Assembly: GCA_021734825.1 (NCBI GenBank) | Contig: JAIPIE010000037.1 | Span: 1 to 7,311, forward strand | DNA length: 7,311 bases | Direction: 5' to 3' | Source of the DNA: Patescibacteria group bacterium | GTDB lineage: Bacteria > Patescibacteriota > Patescibacteriia > Patescibacteriales > UBA12465 | Shown here: piece by piece, positions 1 through 6,853 of the stretch | Layout: each line of letters starts with the position of its first letter | Position numbering within the stretch: position 1 is the stretch's first letter | Translations under genes and position numbers: made by a program | Notes under the pieces: generated by a model | Databases searched by the model: none | Told to the model about the DNA's origin: nothing | Seen by the model: only the letters and a program-made list of their open reading frames with translations

Positions 1-1798
1 CGGCAGAGTCGGGAGTTAATAATGAAGTACTTGGATTAGTTGTATCCCAAATAAACAAAACATCTGAGGTACTAGTGTTACCAGCATTGTCAGTCACTGT
101 GACACGGACGGTATAACTATCATCAGTACTAGCAGAGAACGTAGGATTAGTGCTTGTCGCATTGGGGCTAAAAGTCACCGTGCCAGAACCAGAAATTTTC
201 GTCCAAGCATAAGATGCAACCCCATTAGCATCAGTTGCCGAAACTCCAGCGGCAGTTGCGCTGTTAATCGCCCCTAAATTAGGAGAGGTTACGGTAATTG
301 CAGGGGGGGTGGAATCAATAATAAAAGTATTAGTGGAGACATCACTAGCGCTATTACCGGCATCATCGGTAGCAGTTATCCTCACTAAAACTAAACTGCT
401 ATTAGCTCCAGGAACAGTCCATAGGTAAGTGTCGTCATTTACAGTGTTAGTGATAGTAGTCCAACTAGAACCATTATTAAGAGAATACTCTAGTAAAATA
501 CTATTACCACTAATATTAGCATCAGTCACATGCCAAGTAATGTCATAAATTTCTCCTCCTCTTAAAAGTATACCGGCAGCATCAGGAGTAAATAAGTCAG
601 TGCTTGGATTAGTTGTATCAACAATAAAAGAAGTAAAATTAGCAGAACTAGAAGAAACATTACCAATGGAGTCAGTAGCTCTAACATAAACTGTGTGATT
701 ACCTTCAGATAAAGTAGAAGTTGCGCAAGAGAAAGTAACTGACAAACCTGAACCGATGATAGTACAAGCTCCCCATGTGCCTGCATCAATTTTACTCTCA
801 ATAGAAGTTACGTCATTGCTCGCATCAACAACTGAACCGGTAACAGTTGGGCTTGTATTGTTAGTCGGACTTGATACTGGTGTAACGCTCACAACCGGCG
901 GATAAGGATCGCCAATAACAAATAAATTATCAGACTCATCAAAGTTAGTGTTGCCATCTATATCTTCAGCTACCACCCTAATTAAAGCCCTCTCCGTATT
1001 ATCATTAGGGACTGTCCAGGTGTAACTACCATCATTAGCAGTATAAGCAACAACTAATACCGAGTCTCCAAAATCCCCTGTAGCCGAATAATAAATACTA
1101 ATTGGATTAGCTAGCAAATCAGTATCTGTGGGCGGAGTCCAAGTAATATTATAAGTACCCCCCTGCAAAGAAATTCCGGGCGCAGACGGGGTCAGTACTG
1201 TTGGTCTTTCTGGATCCCCATACCAAGTGAAATTAACCGTATCAGTAGCAACCTTCCCTGCCTGATCAGTTACTTCCAACTGAGCGACGTAATCCCCTGA
1301 AACTTGTCCAGATAGTTCTGGATTAAGGACGGAGTTATTAGACACAACTAAACTACCGCCACTAGGAGCGGTGACTTGCATCCAGCTATAAGTTAAATTT
1401 TCTGGACTACTAATATTATCACTTGCGCTTGCCCCTGGAGCCGCGGGACTACTGATGACGCCAACATAAGAACCAGCATCAACTGTTGGCGCCAAATTAT
1501 CCAAAGTAAAAGTAAAATTAGAAATATCTGAAGAAAAATTACCAGCTAAATCAGTAGATGTTATTCTGATTCTAGTAGTAGTGCTAGTTACATTTGGGGT
1601 TACCCAAGTAATATTGGCCGGAGTTGCGTCATAGCCACCTATTAAAAGGGCGTCACTGAAATTACCAAGCAAGGAATATTCAATACTAATTGGCTTGTCT
1701 TTGAAAATTACATTATCAGTAGACGTCGCCCAACTAATACTGGTCGTGCTAAAACTACCAGCTGGAATATAGATACCGGCAGCACTGGGGTACAAAAC
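1..1798 (-). repeat. Intragenic ~200-codon super-repeat of the surface protein
   Basis: The motif encoding Pro-(Ser/Asp)-(Ala/Ser)-(Ala/Pro)-Gly at the start of each ITW module recurs near 1776, 1176, 573 and the left edge, with spacings of 600, 603 and about 573 bases (200, 201 and 191 codons). Each period holds one ITW module plus one PKD-like or Ig-like module. The junction at the two leftmost copies shares an identical 17-bp stretch (30-46 and 603-619), while elsewhere the copies have diverged at DNA level. This suggests old duplication of a two-domain unit plus at least one more recent event. Confidence 0.75.
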
Positions 1799-2215
1799 CG
1801 TAGGAACGCTTGGAGCGGTATCATCGATACCTAGAGATGATAGCTCTGAATCGTTAGCGCCGCCAACTATCGCAACTACAACTGTATAAAGATCCTCCGT
1901 CCAAGCTCCTATATTTAAAACTGTTGAATATTCAAAAGTGCCCACGGGAAAAGCCCCAATATCACAGACCTGATTATATTGTTCCACCGACTTTTTATCA
2001 AACAAGCGCACATAACACTGATAACCTAAATACTGATCCAAAGTTACGGTATAAGTAATGGTGGTGGTGGAATTAGTATTTACAGACACTGGATTAGCGT
2101 TAGTTGGGCTTAATATATTGATATTTGTAACCGTTGCCTGAGCTGTTCTAGGCATCAAAACAAAGAATGCAAGTAAAAAAAATACTGGTAATAATAAAAT
2201 GGTTAGTTTTCTCAT
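1..2215 (-). CDS. Large secreted multi-domain surface protein (PKD/Ig-like modules), 3' end beyond the window
   Basis: The frame is open from an ATG at 2215 to the left edge (738 codons, no stop), so the C-terminus is missing. Residues 1-27 form a clear signal peptide: Met-Arg-Lys, a long Leu/Phe/Val core, and a cleavage site after Ala-Gln-Ala. Residues 28-133 look like a first beta-sandwich with two Cys. Then modules alternate. About 134-241, 335-435, 536-635 and from 727 onward are 'ITW' modules, with a Pro-rich start, a GG-x-Y-x-I-T-W-like strand, a Y-x-W-T-V-P-like strand and a D-x-x-G-N turn. This resembles Kre9/KNH-type Ig-like repeats. Residues 242-334 and 634-726 are PKD-like (SP..., a Tyr-Ser/Ala-Trp strand, V-T-D-x-A-G). 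Residues 436-535 resemble bacterial Ig-like domains (SPTNNTSPTVTGS, then EGNHTVYVRATDS). Composition is rich in Thr, Ser, Asn and Asp with few Cys, typical of extracellular stalks or adhesins. No catalytic domain or anchor is visible, although either could lie in the missing part. An adhesive or structural surface role is inferred. Confidence 0.88.
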   Translation of the reverse strand, partial: MRKLTILLLPVFFLLAFFVLMPRTAQATVTNINILSPTNANPVSVNTNSTTTITYTVTLDQYLGYQCYVRLFDKKSVEQYNQVCDIGAFPVGTFEYSTVLNIGAWTEDLYTVVVAIVGGANDSELSSLGIDDTAPSVPTVLYPSAAGIYIPAGSFSTTSISWATSTDNVIFKDKPISIEYSLLGNFSDALLIGGYDATPANITWVTPNVTSTTTRIRITSTDLAGNFSSDISNFTFTLDNLAPTVDAGSYVGVISSPAAPGASASDNISSPENLTYSWMQVTAPSGGSLVVSNNSVLNPELSGQVSGDYVAQLEVTDQAGKVATDTVNFTWYGDPERPTVLTPSAPGISLQGGTYNITWTPPTDTDLLANPISIYYSATGDFGDSVLVVAYTANDGSYTWTVPNDNTERALIRVVAEDIDGNTNFDESDNLFVIGDPYPPVVSVTPVSSPTNNTSPTVTGSVVDASNDVTSIESKIDAGTWGACTIIGSGLSVTFSCATSTLSEGNHTVYVRATDSIGNVSSSSANFTSFIVDTTNPSTDLFTPDAAGILLRGGEIYDITWHVTDANISGNSILLEYSLNNGSSWTTITNTVNDDTYLWTVPGANSSLVLVRITATDDAGNSASDVSTNTFIIDSTPPAITVTSPNLGAINSATAAGVSATDANGVASYAWTKISGSGTVTFSPNATSTNPTFSASTDDSYTVRVTVTDNAGNTSTSDVLFIWDTTNPSTSLLTPDSA

Positions 2216-2257
2216 ATAGCAAAGAAAAACAAATAATCTAAAATTATTTATTTGGTT

Positions 2258-2286
2258 AATATAACATTTGTATGAATATATCATAA
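2258..2286 (-). promoter_or_regulatory. Candidate extended -10 promoter for the surface-protein gene
   Basis: Read on the minus strand, TATATT (2263-2258) is preceded by TGT, giving the extended -10 form TGnTATAAT with one mismatch. Seventeen bases further upstream lies TTATGA (2286-2281), a poor -35, as is usual for extended -10 promoters. Transcription would start near 2251, giving a leader of about 36 nt before the ATG at 2215. No Shine-Dalgarno sequence precedes that ATG. Confidence 0.5.
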
Positions 2287-2296
2287 CATTTATTCT

Positions 2297-2320
2297 TTAA
2301 AAATAAAAGCTTATTTTTAA
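2297..2320. repeat. Perfect 10-bp inverted repeat in the divergent spacer
   Basis: TTAAAAATAA (2297-2306) and TTATTTTTAA (2311-2320) are perfect reverse complements separated by AAGC. The repeat sits between the minus-strand promoter and the clpB promoter. It is wholly A/T in the arms, so it could be chance in AT-rich DNA, an UP-like element or a regulator site. The sequence alone does not decide among these. Confidence 0.4.
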
Positions 2321-2363
2321 TTAAATTTTGAGAATTATAGGATTATTTTTGAGATAAGAAGTG

Positions 2364-2392
2364 TTGACTTTTTCCAACAGATATCATATTAT
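2364..2392 (+). promoter_or_regulatory. Sigma70-type promoter of clpB
   Basis: TTGACT (2364-2369) and TATTAT (2387-2392) are each one mismatch from consensus and are separated by exactly 17 bases. The predicted transcription start, near 2399, falls inside the CIRCE element that follows. The leader to the ATG at 2450 is about 50 nt. Confidence 0.82.
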
Positions 2393-2396
2393 CAAA

Positions 2397-2423
2397 TTAG
2401 CACTCTTAATATTAGACTGCTAA
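2397..2423. promoter_or_regulatory. CIRCE element (HrcA repressor operator)
   Basis: The left arm TTAGCACTC (2397-2405) matches the CIRCE consensus exactly. A 9-base spacer follows, then the right arm GACTGCTAA (2415-2423), which differs from consensus GAGTGCTAA by one base. Arm length, spacer length and placement just after the -10 box are those of classical CIRCE sites. HrcA bound here would block transcription start, and heat or misfolded protein would relieve repression. hrcA is not in the window, but the site implies that the genome encodes it. Confidence 0.92.
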
Positions 2424-2449
2424 ATAATAAACATTAAAAAATTTACCAT

Positions 2450-5104
2450 ATGTTTAATAAATTTACAGAAAAATCACAAGAAGTCATCATTAATGCCCAA
2501 GCAATTGCTGCTAATTTTGGTCAACCAAATATTGAAGCTTTGCATATATTTCTTTCCCTTCTCCAACAAGCGGATGGCCTAGTAAAGCCAGTCCTGGAAA
2601 AAATGAAAGTGGATCCTGACATTTTAGAGGATTTTACCGTTAACGAAATAAAAAAACTACCAAAAAGCAAAGTTGATTTACAAAACGGACCAATACAGGC
2701 AGTTTCTGGCACCAACGAAACGGCTCTCATTTTAGAAAGAGCCAAAAAAGAGGCTGACGGCATGGACGATGAATTTATTTCCACCGAACACATCTTCTTA
2801 GCTTTAATAGGTGTTTCTTCTCCAGTCCAAGCAATTTTATTTAATTTTAAAATTGATTATGAAAAAGTAGCAACAATTCTTAAAGAGCTACGTGGAGACA
2901 CAAAAATTACTGATCCTAGTCCTGAGGGTAAATTTAAAGTTTTAGAAAAATACACCACTAATCTCACTGAGCTGGCTCGTCAAGAAAAGCTTGACCCCGT
3001 AATTGGTCGAGACATTGAGGTAAGACGAGTAATGCAAGTTCTCTTGCGTCGCACCAAGAATAATCCAGTCCTTATCGGTGAAGCCGGCACCGGTAAAACC
3101 GCTATTGTTGAGGGTCTGGCTCAAAGAATTATTGCTGGTGATGTGCCTGAAAATTTAAAAAACAAAGAAATAATTACTCTTGATTTAGGTTCACTGGTTG
3201 CCGGAGCTAAATTTAGAGGTGAATTTGAAGATCGCTTAAAAGCCGTCTTAAAAGAAGTACAAAATCAAAACGGACGTATTATTCTTTTCATTGATGAATT
3301 GCACACTCTTATTGGCGCTGGTTCATCTGAAGGCTCAATGGACGCCTCTAATATGCTTAAACCAGCCTTAGCTCGTGGCGAACTAAGAACAATCGGTGCT
3401 ACTACAACCAAGGAATATCAAAAATATATTGAAAAAGACACCGCCCTTGAAAGACGATTTCAACCAATTATTGTGAATGAGCCAAGCGTTGAAGACACTA
3501 TTAGCATGCTTCGTGGCCTAAAAGAAAAATATGAAGTTCACCATGGTGTTCGCATCACCGATGATGCCCTTACTGCCGCAGCTAAACTATCCGACCGCTA
3601 TATCAGTGATCGTTTTTTACCTGACAAGGCCGTAGATCTTATTGACGAGGCAACCTCATCTTTGCGTATGGAAATAGATTCTATGCCCGACGAACTAGAT
3701 CAATTAAAACGCACTATTAAACAACTGGAAATCAATAAAGCAGCTATTCTATCTAATGGTAAAAAAACTCCGAAACTACGCTCTATTAACCAAGAGTTAA
3801 GTGCCTTAAAAGAAAAATCGACTCAATTAGAACTGCACTGGAATAATGAAAAAAATATTATCTCTAAAATCAGAGAACATAAAAAAGAAATAGATGAATT
3901 AAAAATAAAAGCAGAAATTAGCCAGCGCCAAGGATCCGATTTAACCGAAGTAGCCAAGATTAAATACAGTCTTATTCCTGAACTTGAAACTAAGATTCAA
4001 ATATTACAAGAAGAATTAATAAAAATTCAAAAAAAAGGACAACGGATTCTTAAAGAAGAAGTTGATGAAGAAGATGTCGCTAAAGTTGTAGCTCGTTGGA
4101 CCGGCATACCTGTCAATAAAATGCTAGCCGATGACCTGCAAAAGCTGGCTGATGCCGAAAATGAATTAAACCAAGAGGTGATTGGGCAAGAAGACGCTAT
4201 CAATTCTGTCGCTAAAGCCATTCGTCGCTCCCGCGCTGGTATTAATGAAGAACAAAAACCAATTGGCTCATTCTTATTTATCGGACCAACTGGCGTTGGT
4301 AAAACTGAACTCGCCAAAGCTCTGGCTCGTTTCTTGTTTAATGATGAAAACTCTTTAATCAGACTTGATATGAGCGAATACATGGAGAAACATTCCGCCG
4401 CCAAGCTTATTGGCTCCCCTCCCGGCTATATTGGACATGAAGAAGGTGGGCAACTAACCGAAAAAGTGCGAAGACATCCCTACAGTGTGCTTTTATTTGA
4501 TGAAATTGAAAAAGCTCATCCTGACATGTTTAATATGCTCCTGCAAATTTTAGACGACGGGCGCTTAACCGACTCAAAGGGGAGAGTAGTTAACTTTAAA
4601 AACACTGTGATTATAATGACCTCAAATTTGGGCAATGAAGTTATTAAACAGTATTCTATCGGCTTTGATAATGAAAACGAAACCCTCAAAAAAGACCTGG
4701 CTCGTGGCAAGGAGATGAAAGAAAAAATTGATAAAATTCTTAAAGAACACTTTAAATTGGAATTTCTTAATCGCATTGATGAAATAGTTCTCTTCAAAGG
4801 CCTACAAATTCAAGATTTAGAAAAAATTGTTTCTCTGGAATTAAAGAAAGTCGAAAATAGATTAAACGCCAAGAATATTGTGATGCGCATCGGACCGAAA
4901 GTAAAAAAGTTTCTAGCCGCTCAGGGCTATGATACCACCTACGGCGCCCGTCCTCTTAAACGAGTAATCCAGAGCCTTATTCTCGATGAATTATCCATGC
5001 AGATTATTGAAAATAAAGTCCAGGAAGGTGATATAGTTAAAATAAATACCAGCGATAAAGATACTATTTTAATTACTAAACTAGAAGTAAAAACAAAAAA
5101 ATAA
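2450..5104 (+). CDS. clpB: ClpB-type AAA+ protein disaggregase with a ClpC-like IGF loop
   Basis: Hexameric cytosolic ATPase that threads aggregated proteins through its central pore, normally with DnaK/DnaJ/GrpE. The 884-aa length fits ClpB. Order of parts: Clp N-domain (about 1-145). First AAA+ module with Walker A GEAGTGKT (210-217), pore loop KFRG (254-257, Phe where Tyr is usual), Walker B ILFIDE (278-283) and Arg fingers R335/R336. Long coiled-coil middle domain (about 411-535), ending in the VARWTGIPV motif (547-555). Second AAA+ module with Walker A GPTGVGKT (612-619), pore loop GYIG (659-662), Walker B VLLFDE (680-685), Arg finger R775 and sensor-2 GAR (832-834). The full-length middle domain argues for ClpB over ClpC. 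The oddity is IGF at 737-739, in a segment longer than usual for ClpB and placed like the ClpP-docking loop of ClpC. The start is the only one giving the standard MFNKFTEKSQE opening; no Shine-Dalgarno is seen. Control is by CIRCE/HrcA. Confidence 0.95.
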   Translation: MFNKFTEKSQEVIINAQAIAANFGQPNIEALHIFLSLLQQADGLVKPVLEKMKVDPDILEDFTVNEIKKLPKSKVDLQNGPIQAVSGTNETALILERAKKEADGMDDEFISTEHIFLALIGVSSPVQAILFNFKIDYEKVATILKELRGDTKITDPSPEGKFKVLEKYTTNLTELARQEKLDPVIGRDIEVRRVMQVLLRRTKNNPVLIGEAGTGKTAIVEGLAQRIIAGDVPENLKNKEIITLDLGSLVAGAKFRGEFEDRLKAVLKEVQNQNGRIILFIDELHTLIGAGSSEGSMDASNMLKPALARGELRTIGATTTKEYQKYIEKDTALERRFQPIIVNEPSVEDTISMLRGLKEKYEVHHGVRITDDALTAAAKLSDRYISDRFLPDKAVDLIDEATSSLRMEIDSMPDELDQLKRTIKQLEINKAAILSNGKKTPKLRSINQELSALKEKSTQLELHWNNEKNIISKIREHKKEIDELKIKAEISQRQGSDLTEVAKIKYSLIPELETKIQILQEELIKIQKKGQRILKEEVDEEDVAKVVARWTGIPVNKMLADDLQKLADAENELNQEVIGQEDAINSVAKAIRRSRAGINEEQKPIGSFLFIGPTGVGKTELAKALARFLFNDENSLIRLDMSEYMEKHSAAKLIGSPPGYIGHEEGGQLTEKVRRHPYSVLLFDEIEKAHPDMFNMLLQILDDGRLTDSKGRVVNFKNTVIIMTSNLGNEVIKQYSIGFDNENETLKKDLARGKEMKEKIDKILKEHFKLEFLNRIDEIVLFKGLQIQDLEKIVSLELKKVENRLNAKNIVMRIGPKVKKFLAAQGYDTTYGARPLKRVIQSLILDELSMQIIENKVQEGDIVKINTSDKDTILITKLEVKTKK

Positions 5105-5111
5105 TTCCCAC

Positions 5112-5148
5112 AAAAACACGTCAAAAGCATGCCGCTGGCGTGTTTTTT
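5112..5148 (+). terminator. Intrinsic terminator after clpB
   Basis: Starting 7 bases after the clpB stop, an 11-bp stem (5123-5133 with 5137-5147, two G-U pairs, 3-base loop GCT) leads into a run of six T (5143-5148). A second, mutually exclusive pairing joins AAAAACACG (5112-5120) to CGTGTTTTT (5139-5147). Either ends in the T-run, and termination is expected on the plus strand. Confidence 0.8.
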
Positions 5149-5166
5149 GTATTCTATGTTGATTGT

Positions 5167-5195
5167 TTGGCGTTAAGTGAAAAATATACTATAAT
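5167..5195 (+). promoter_or_regulatory. Sigma70-type promoter of the lysozyme-like gene
   Basis: A perfect -10 TATAAT (5190-5195) lies 17 bases after TTGGCG (5167-5172), which matches four of six -35 positions. The start would fall near 5202, leaving a leader of only about 17 nt before the ATG at 5219, with no Shine-Dalgarno sequence. Confidence 0.72.
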
Positions 5196-5218
5196 GGTAT
5201 TACCTTAATTCCTATTTT

Positions 5219-6703
5219 ATGAATAAATTATTATCACTCGCCGGTATTTGCGCTTTCAGTCTTGTTATTAATGTGCATATAGTCAAGGCCCAAACGGTGG
5301 ATTCAAGTTTTAATCCAAACTTAATCATTACTGATGCAGAATTAATGAATTATAGCAGTTTGAATCTAACACAAATTCAAGAATTTTTGCAGAAATATAA
5401 TAGCTATCTTGCGAACTATAAAACACTTAATGCGCACGGCACACTAAAAACTGCCGCCGAAATTATCTTTGATGCTGCTAATAAAAATTATGATTGCAGT
5501 GGCGTTACTTTAACAGAAAATCCAGTCGAAATAGAAAAGGAAATAAAATGTCGTCGCATTACCACTGTTAGCCCTAAGTTCCTTTTAGTCTTACTTCAAA
5601 AAGAAGCGAGCTTAATTGAAGATCCTAGCCCTGCTCAAGCCCGCTTAGATTGGGCAACGGGTTATGGTTGTCCCGATAATTGGACTTGCAATCCTTACTA
5701 TAAAGGTTTTGGCAAGCAAGTTAATAGTGCTGCCTTACAGTTTTTGGCCTATGTTAACGAACAAGACAGATACACCTACAAGGCGGGACAAACTTATACC
5801 TTCAGTAATCCCTACGGCACTATTTCTAATCAAAGCATGACCGTAACCCCGGCGAATAAGGCAACAGCAGCTCTATACAACTACACCCCCCACGTCTTTA
5901 ATGGCAACTATAATGTATATAAACTCTACGAAAGATATTTTCCCTCTCAAGCTCCTCGTTATCCAGATGGATCCCTTCTACAAGCCAAGGGGCAGATTGG
6001 CGTCTGGTTAATTCAACACGGATTAAAAAGACCATTCCTTAGTAAAAGCGCTCTAGTTTCTCGTTATAGTTTAGATAAAATTATTAGTGTCAACGAAGCG
6101 GAGTTAGATAGTTATGAAAAGGGCTCTCCTATTAGCCTGCCCAACTACTCCATTGTCCGATCCTCTACTGACCAAAATATTTATTTAATTGTTGATGACA
6201 ATAAACGTAAGTTTGACAGTGAAGCGACTTTAAAAAAGTTTGGCTTTAACCCTGATGAAATTATTTCTGCTACCGCTCAAGATTTAAGTTATTACGCTAA
6301 TGGTCTACCTTTAACTGCAAGCTCCACTTACCCTACCGGCGCCTTATTGCGTGATCCGCAAAGTGGAGGCGTTTACTTTGTGCAAGACGGCATTAAAGCA
6401 CCAATTATAGATAAAGCATTATTAGAACACAGATTTCCTGGACAAAATATTATTAAAGCTACTAGCGAAGAATTGGCACTATACACCAAAGTCAGTCCCT
6501 TGTTATTTGAAGACGGAGAGTTACTTAAGTCCGACAGCTCCAGTGCTGTCTACTTAATTGTTAATGGTCAAAAGCGCCCCTTTATGAGCGGTAGTGATTT
6601 TGAAAAACTAGGCTATCAATGGAGTAATATTATTAATGTATCCCCTCAACTCCTCTATCTTTATTCGCTGGGTGATTACGTAACTTACGAGATTGCCAAA
6701 TAG
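5219..6703 (+). CDS. Secreted lysozyme-like protein with four C-terminal ~60-aa repeats
   Basis: A signal peptide covers residues 1-24 (MNK, hydrophobic stretch, cleavage after Val-Lys-Ala). Residues about 33-245 resemble a lysozyme/transglycosylase-like domain of secreted proteins known from Actinobacteria and others. Its marks are SPKFLLVLLQKEASLI, with Glu129 as a candidate catalytic acid placed as in 'QKE(Q/A)' family members; a GYGCPD...C loop (Cys151, Cys157); a GFGKQVNSAALQF helix; and TAALYNYTPHVFNGNYN before LYERYF. Cys93 and Cys111 could form a second disulfide. Residues 249-494 are four repeats starting at 249, 308, 372 and 431, each with a G-x-L-L-like opening, a (V/I)-(W/Y)-x-(I/V) strand, a K-R-P-F-like turn, then I-I-x-(V/A) and a final L-x-x-Y. 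Such repeats probably bind wall polymer or another surface ligand. Peptidoglycan cleavage is an inference from fold similarity and is unproven. It is a stand-alone gene with its own promoter and terminator. Confidence 0.85.
   Translation: MNKLLSLAGICAFSLVINVHIVKAQTVDSSFNPNLIITDAELMNYSSLNLTQIQEFLQKYNSYLANYKTLNAHGTLKTAAEIIFDAANKNYDCSGVTLTENPVEIEKEIKCRRITTVSPKFLLVLLQKEASLIEDPSPAQARLDWATGYGCPDNWTCNPYYKGFGKQVNSAALQFLAYVNEQDRYTYKAGQTYTFSNPYGTISNQSMTVTPANKATAALYNYTPHVFNGNYNVYKLYERYFPSQAPRYPDGSLLQAKGQIGVWLIQHGLKRPFLSKSALVSRYSLDKIISVNEAELDSYEKGSPISLPNYSIVRSSTDQNIYLIVDDNKRKFDSEATLKKFGFNPDEIISATAQDLSYYANGLPLTASSTYPTGALLRDPQSGGVYFVQDGIKAPIIDKALLEHRFPGQNIIKATSEELALYTKVSPLLFEDGELLKSDSSSAVYLIVNGQKRPFMSGSDFEKLGYQWSNIINVSPQLLYLYSLGDYVTYEIAK
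5963..6700 (+). repeat. Four tandem ~60-residue repeats in the lysozyme-like protein
   Basis: Repeats begin at protein residues 249, 308, 372 and 431 (spacings 59, 64 and 59). Shared positions are Gly-x-Leu-Leu, a hydrophobic strand such as VYLIVNG, then Lys-Arg-Pro-Phe (GLKRPF in copy 1, NKRKF in copy 2, IKAPI in copy 3, QKRPF in copy 4), then II-(S/K/N)-(V/A) and Leu-x-x-Tyr. Copies 1 and 4 keep the KRPF turn exactly. The repeats are diverged at DNA level, so they are old. Confidence 0.8.
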
Positions 6704-6728
6704 CTATTTTTAAACTTTTTTTAATAAC

Positions 6729-6757
6729 AAGCCTCGCTTAATTTGCTAGCGAGGCTT
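6729..6757 (+). terminator. Intrinsic terminator after the lysozyme-like gene
   Basis: A perfect 10-bp stem, AAGCCTCGCT (6729-6738) with AGCGAGGCTT (6748-6757), encloses a 9-base loop and runs into a short T-tract (6756-6759). It lies 25 bases after the stop codon. The stem is notably GC-rich compared with its surroundings. Confidence 0.85.
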
Positions 6758-6820
6758 TTATACATAAAGGAGTGAAGCCATAATGTTAATTATTAGTCAA
6801 TATTTAATAAATAAGTAAAC

Positions 6821-6826
6821 TATAAT
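6821..6826 (+). promoter_or_regulatory. Candidate -10 box for the LigB-like gene
   Basis: A perfect TATAAT lies 27 bases before the ATG at 6854 and downstream of the preceding terminator. No convincing -35 is present at 16-18 bases. The leader would be about 20 nt and AT-rich, with no Shine-Dalgarno sequence. Confidence 0.5.
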
Positions 6827-6853
6827 ATACTTAAACTACAATAAAAATAAAAT

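Noticed and set aside
30..619. CRISPR-like or mobile-element repeat from the identical 17-bp stretches
   Set aside because: Only two copies, 573 bases apart, in frame within a coding repeat. They encode the same linker and have no regular short spacers or terminal inverted repeats.
562..801. 79-codon minus-strand open frame rich in Leu
   Set aside because: It lies inside the large minus-strand surface gene in another frame. The Leu-rich product comes from reading Ser/Thr/Asn codons out of phase.
2450..5104. Calling the chaperone ClpC
   Set aside because: The IGF loop is ClpC-like, but the middle domain is full ClpB length (about 120 residues, against roughly half that in ClpC) with ClpB-like sequence, so ClpB is the better name.
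2521..5130. Several minus-strand open frames of 60-125 codons across clpB
   Set aside because: They are antisense shadows of the clearly conserved clpB frame, with no homology, promoter or start signals of their own.
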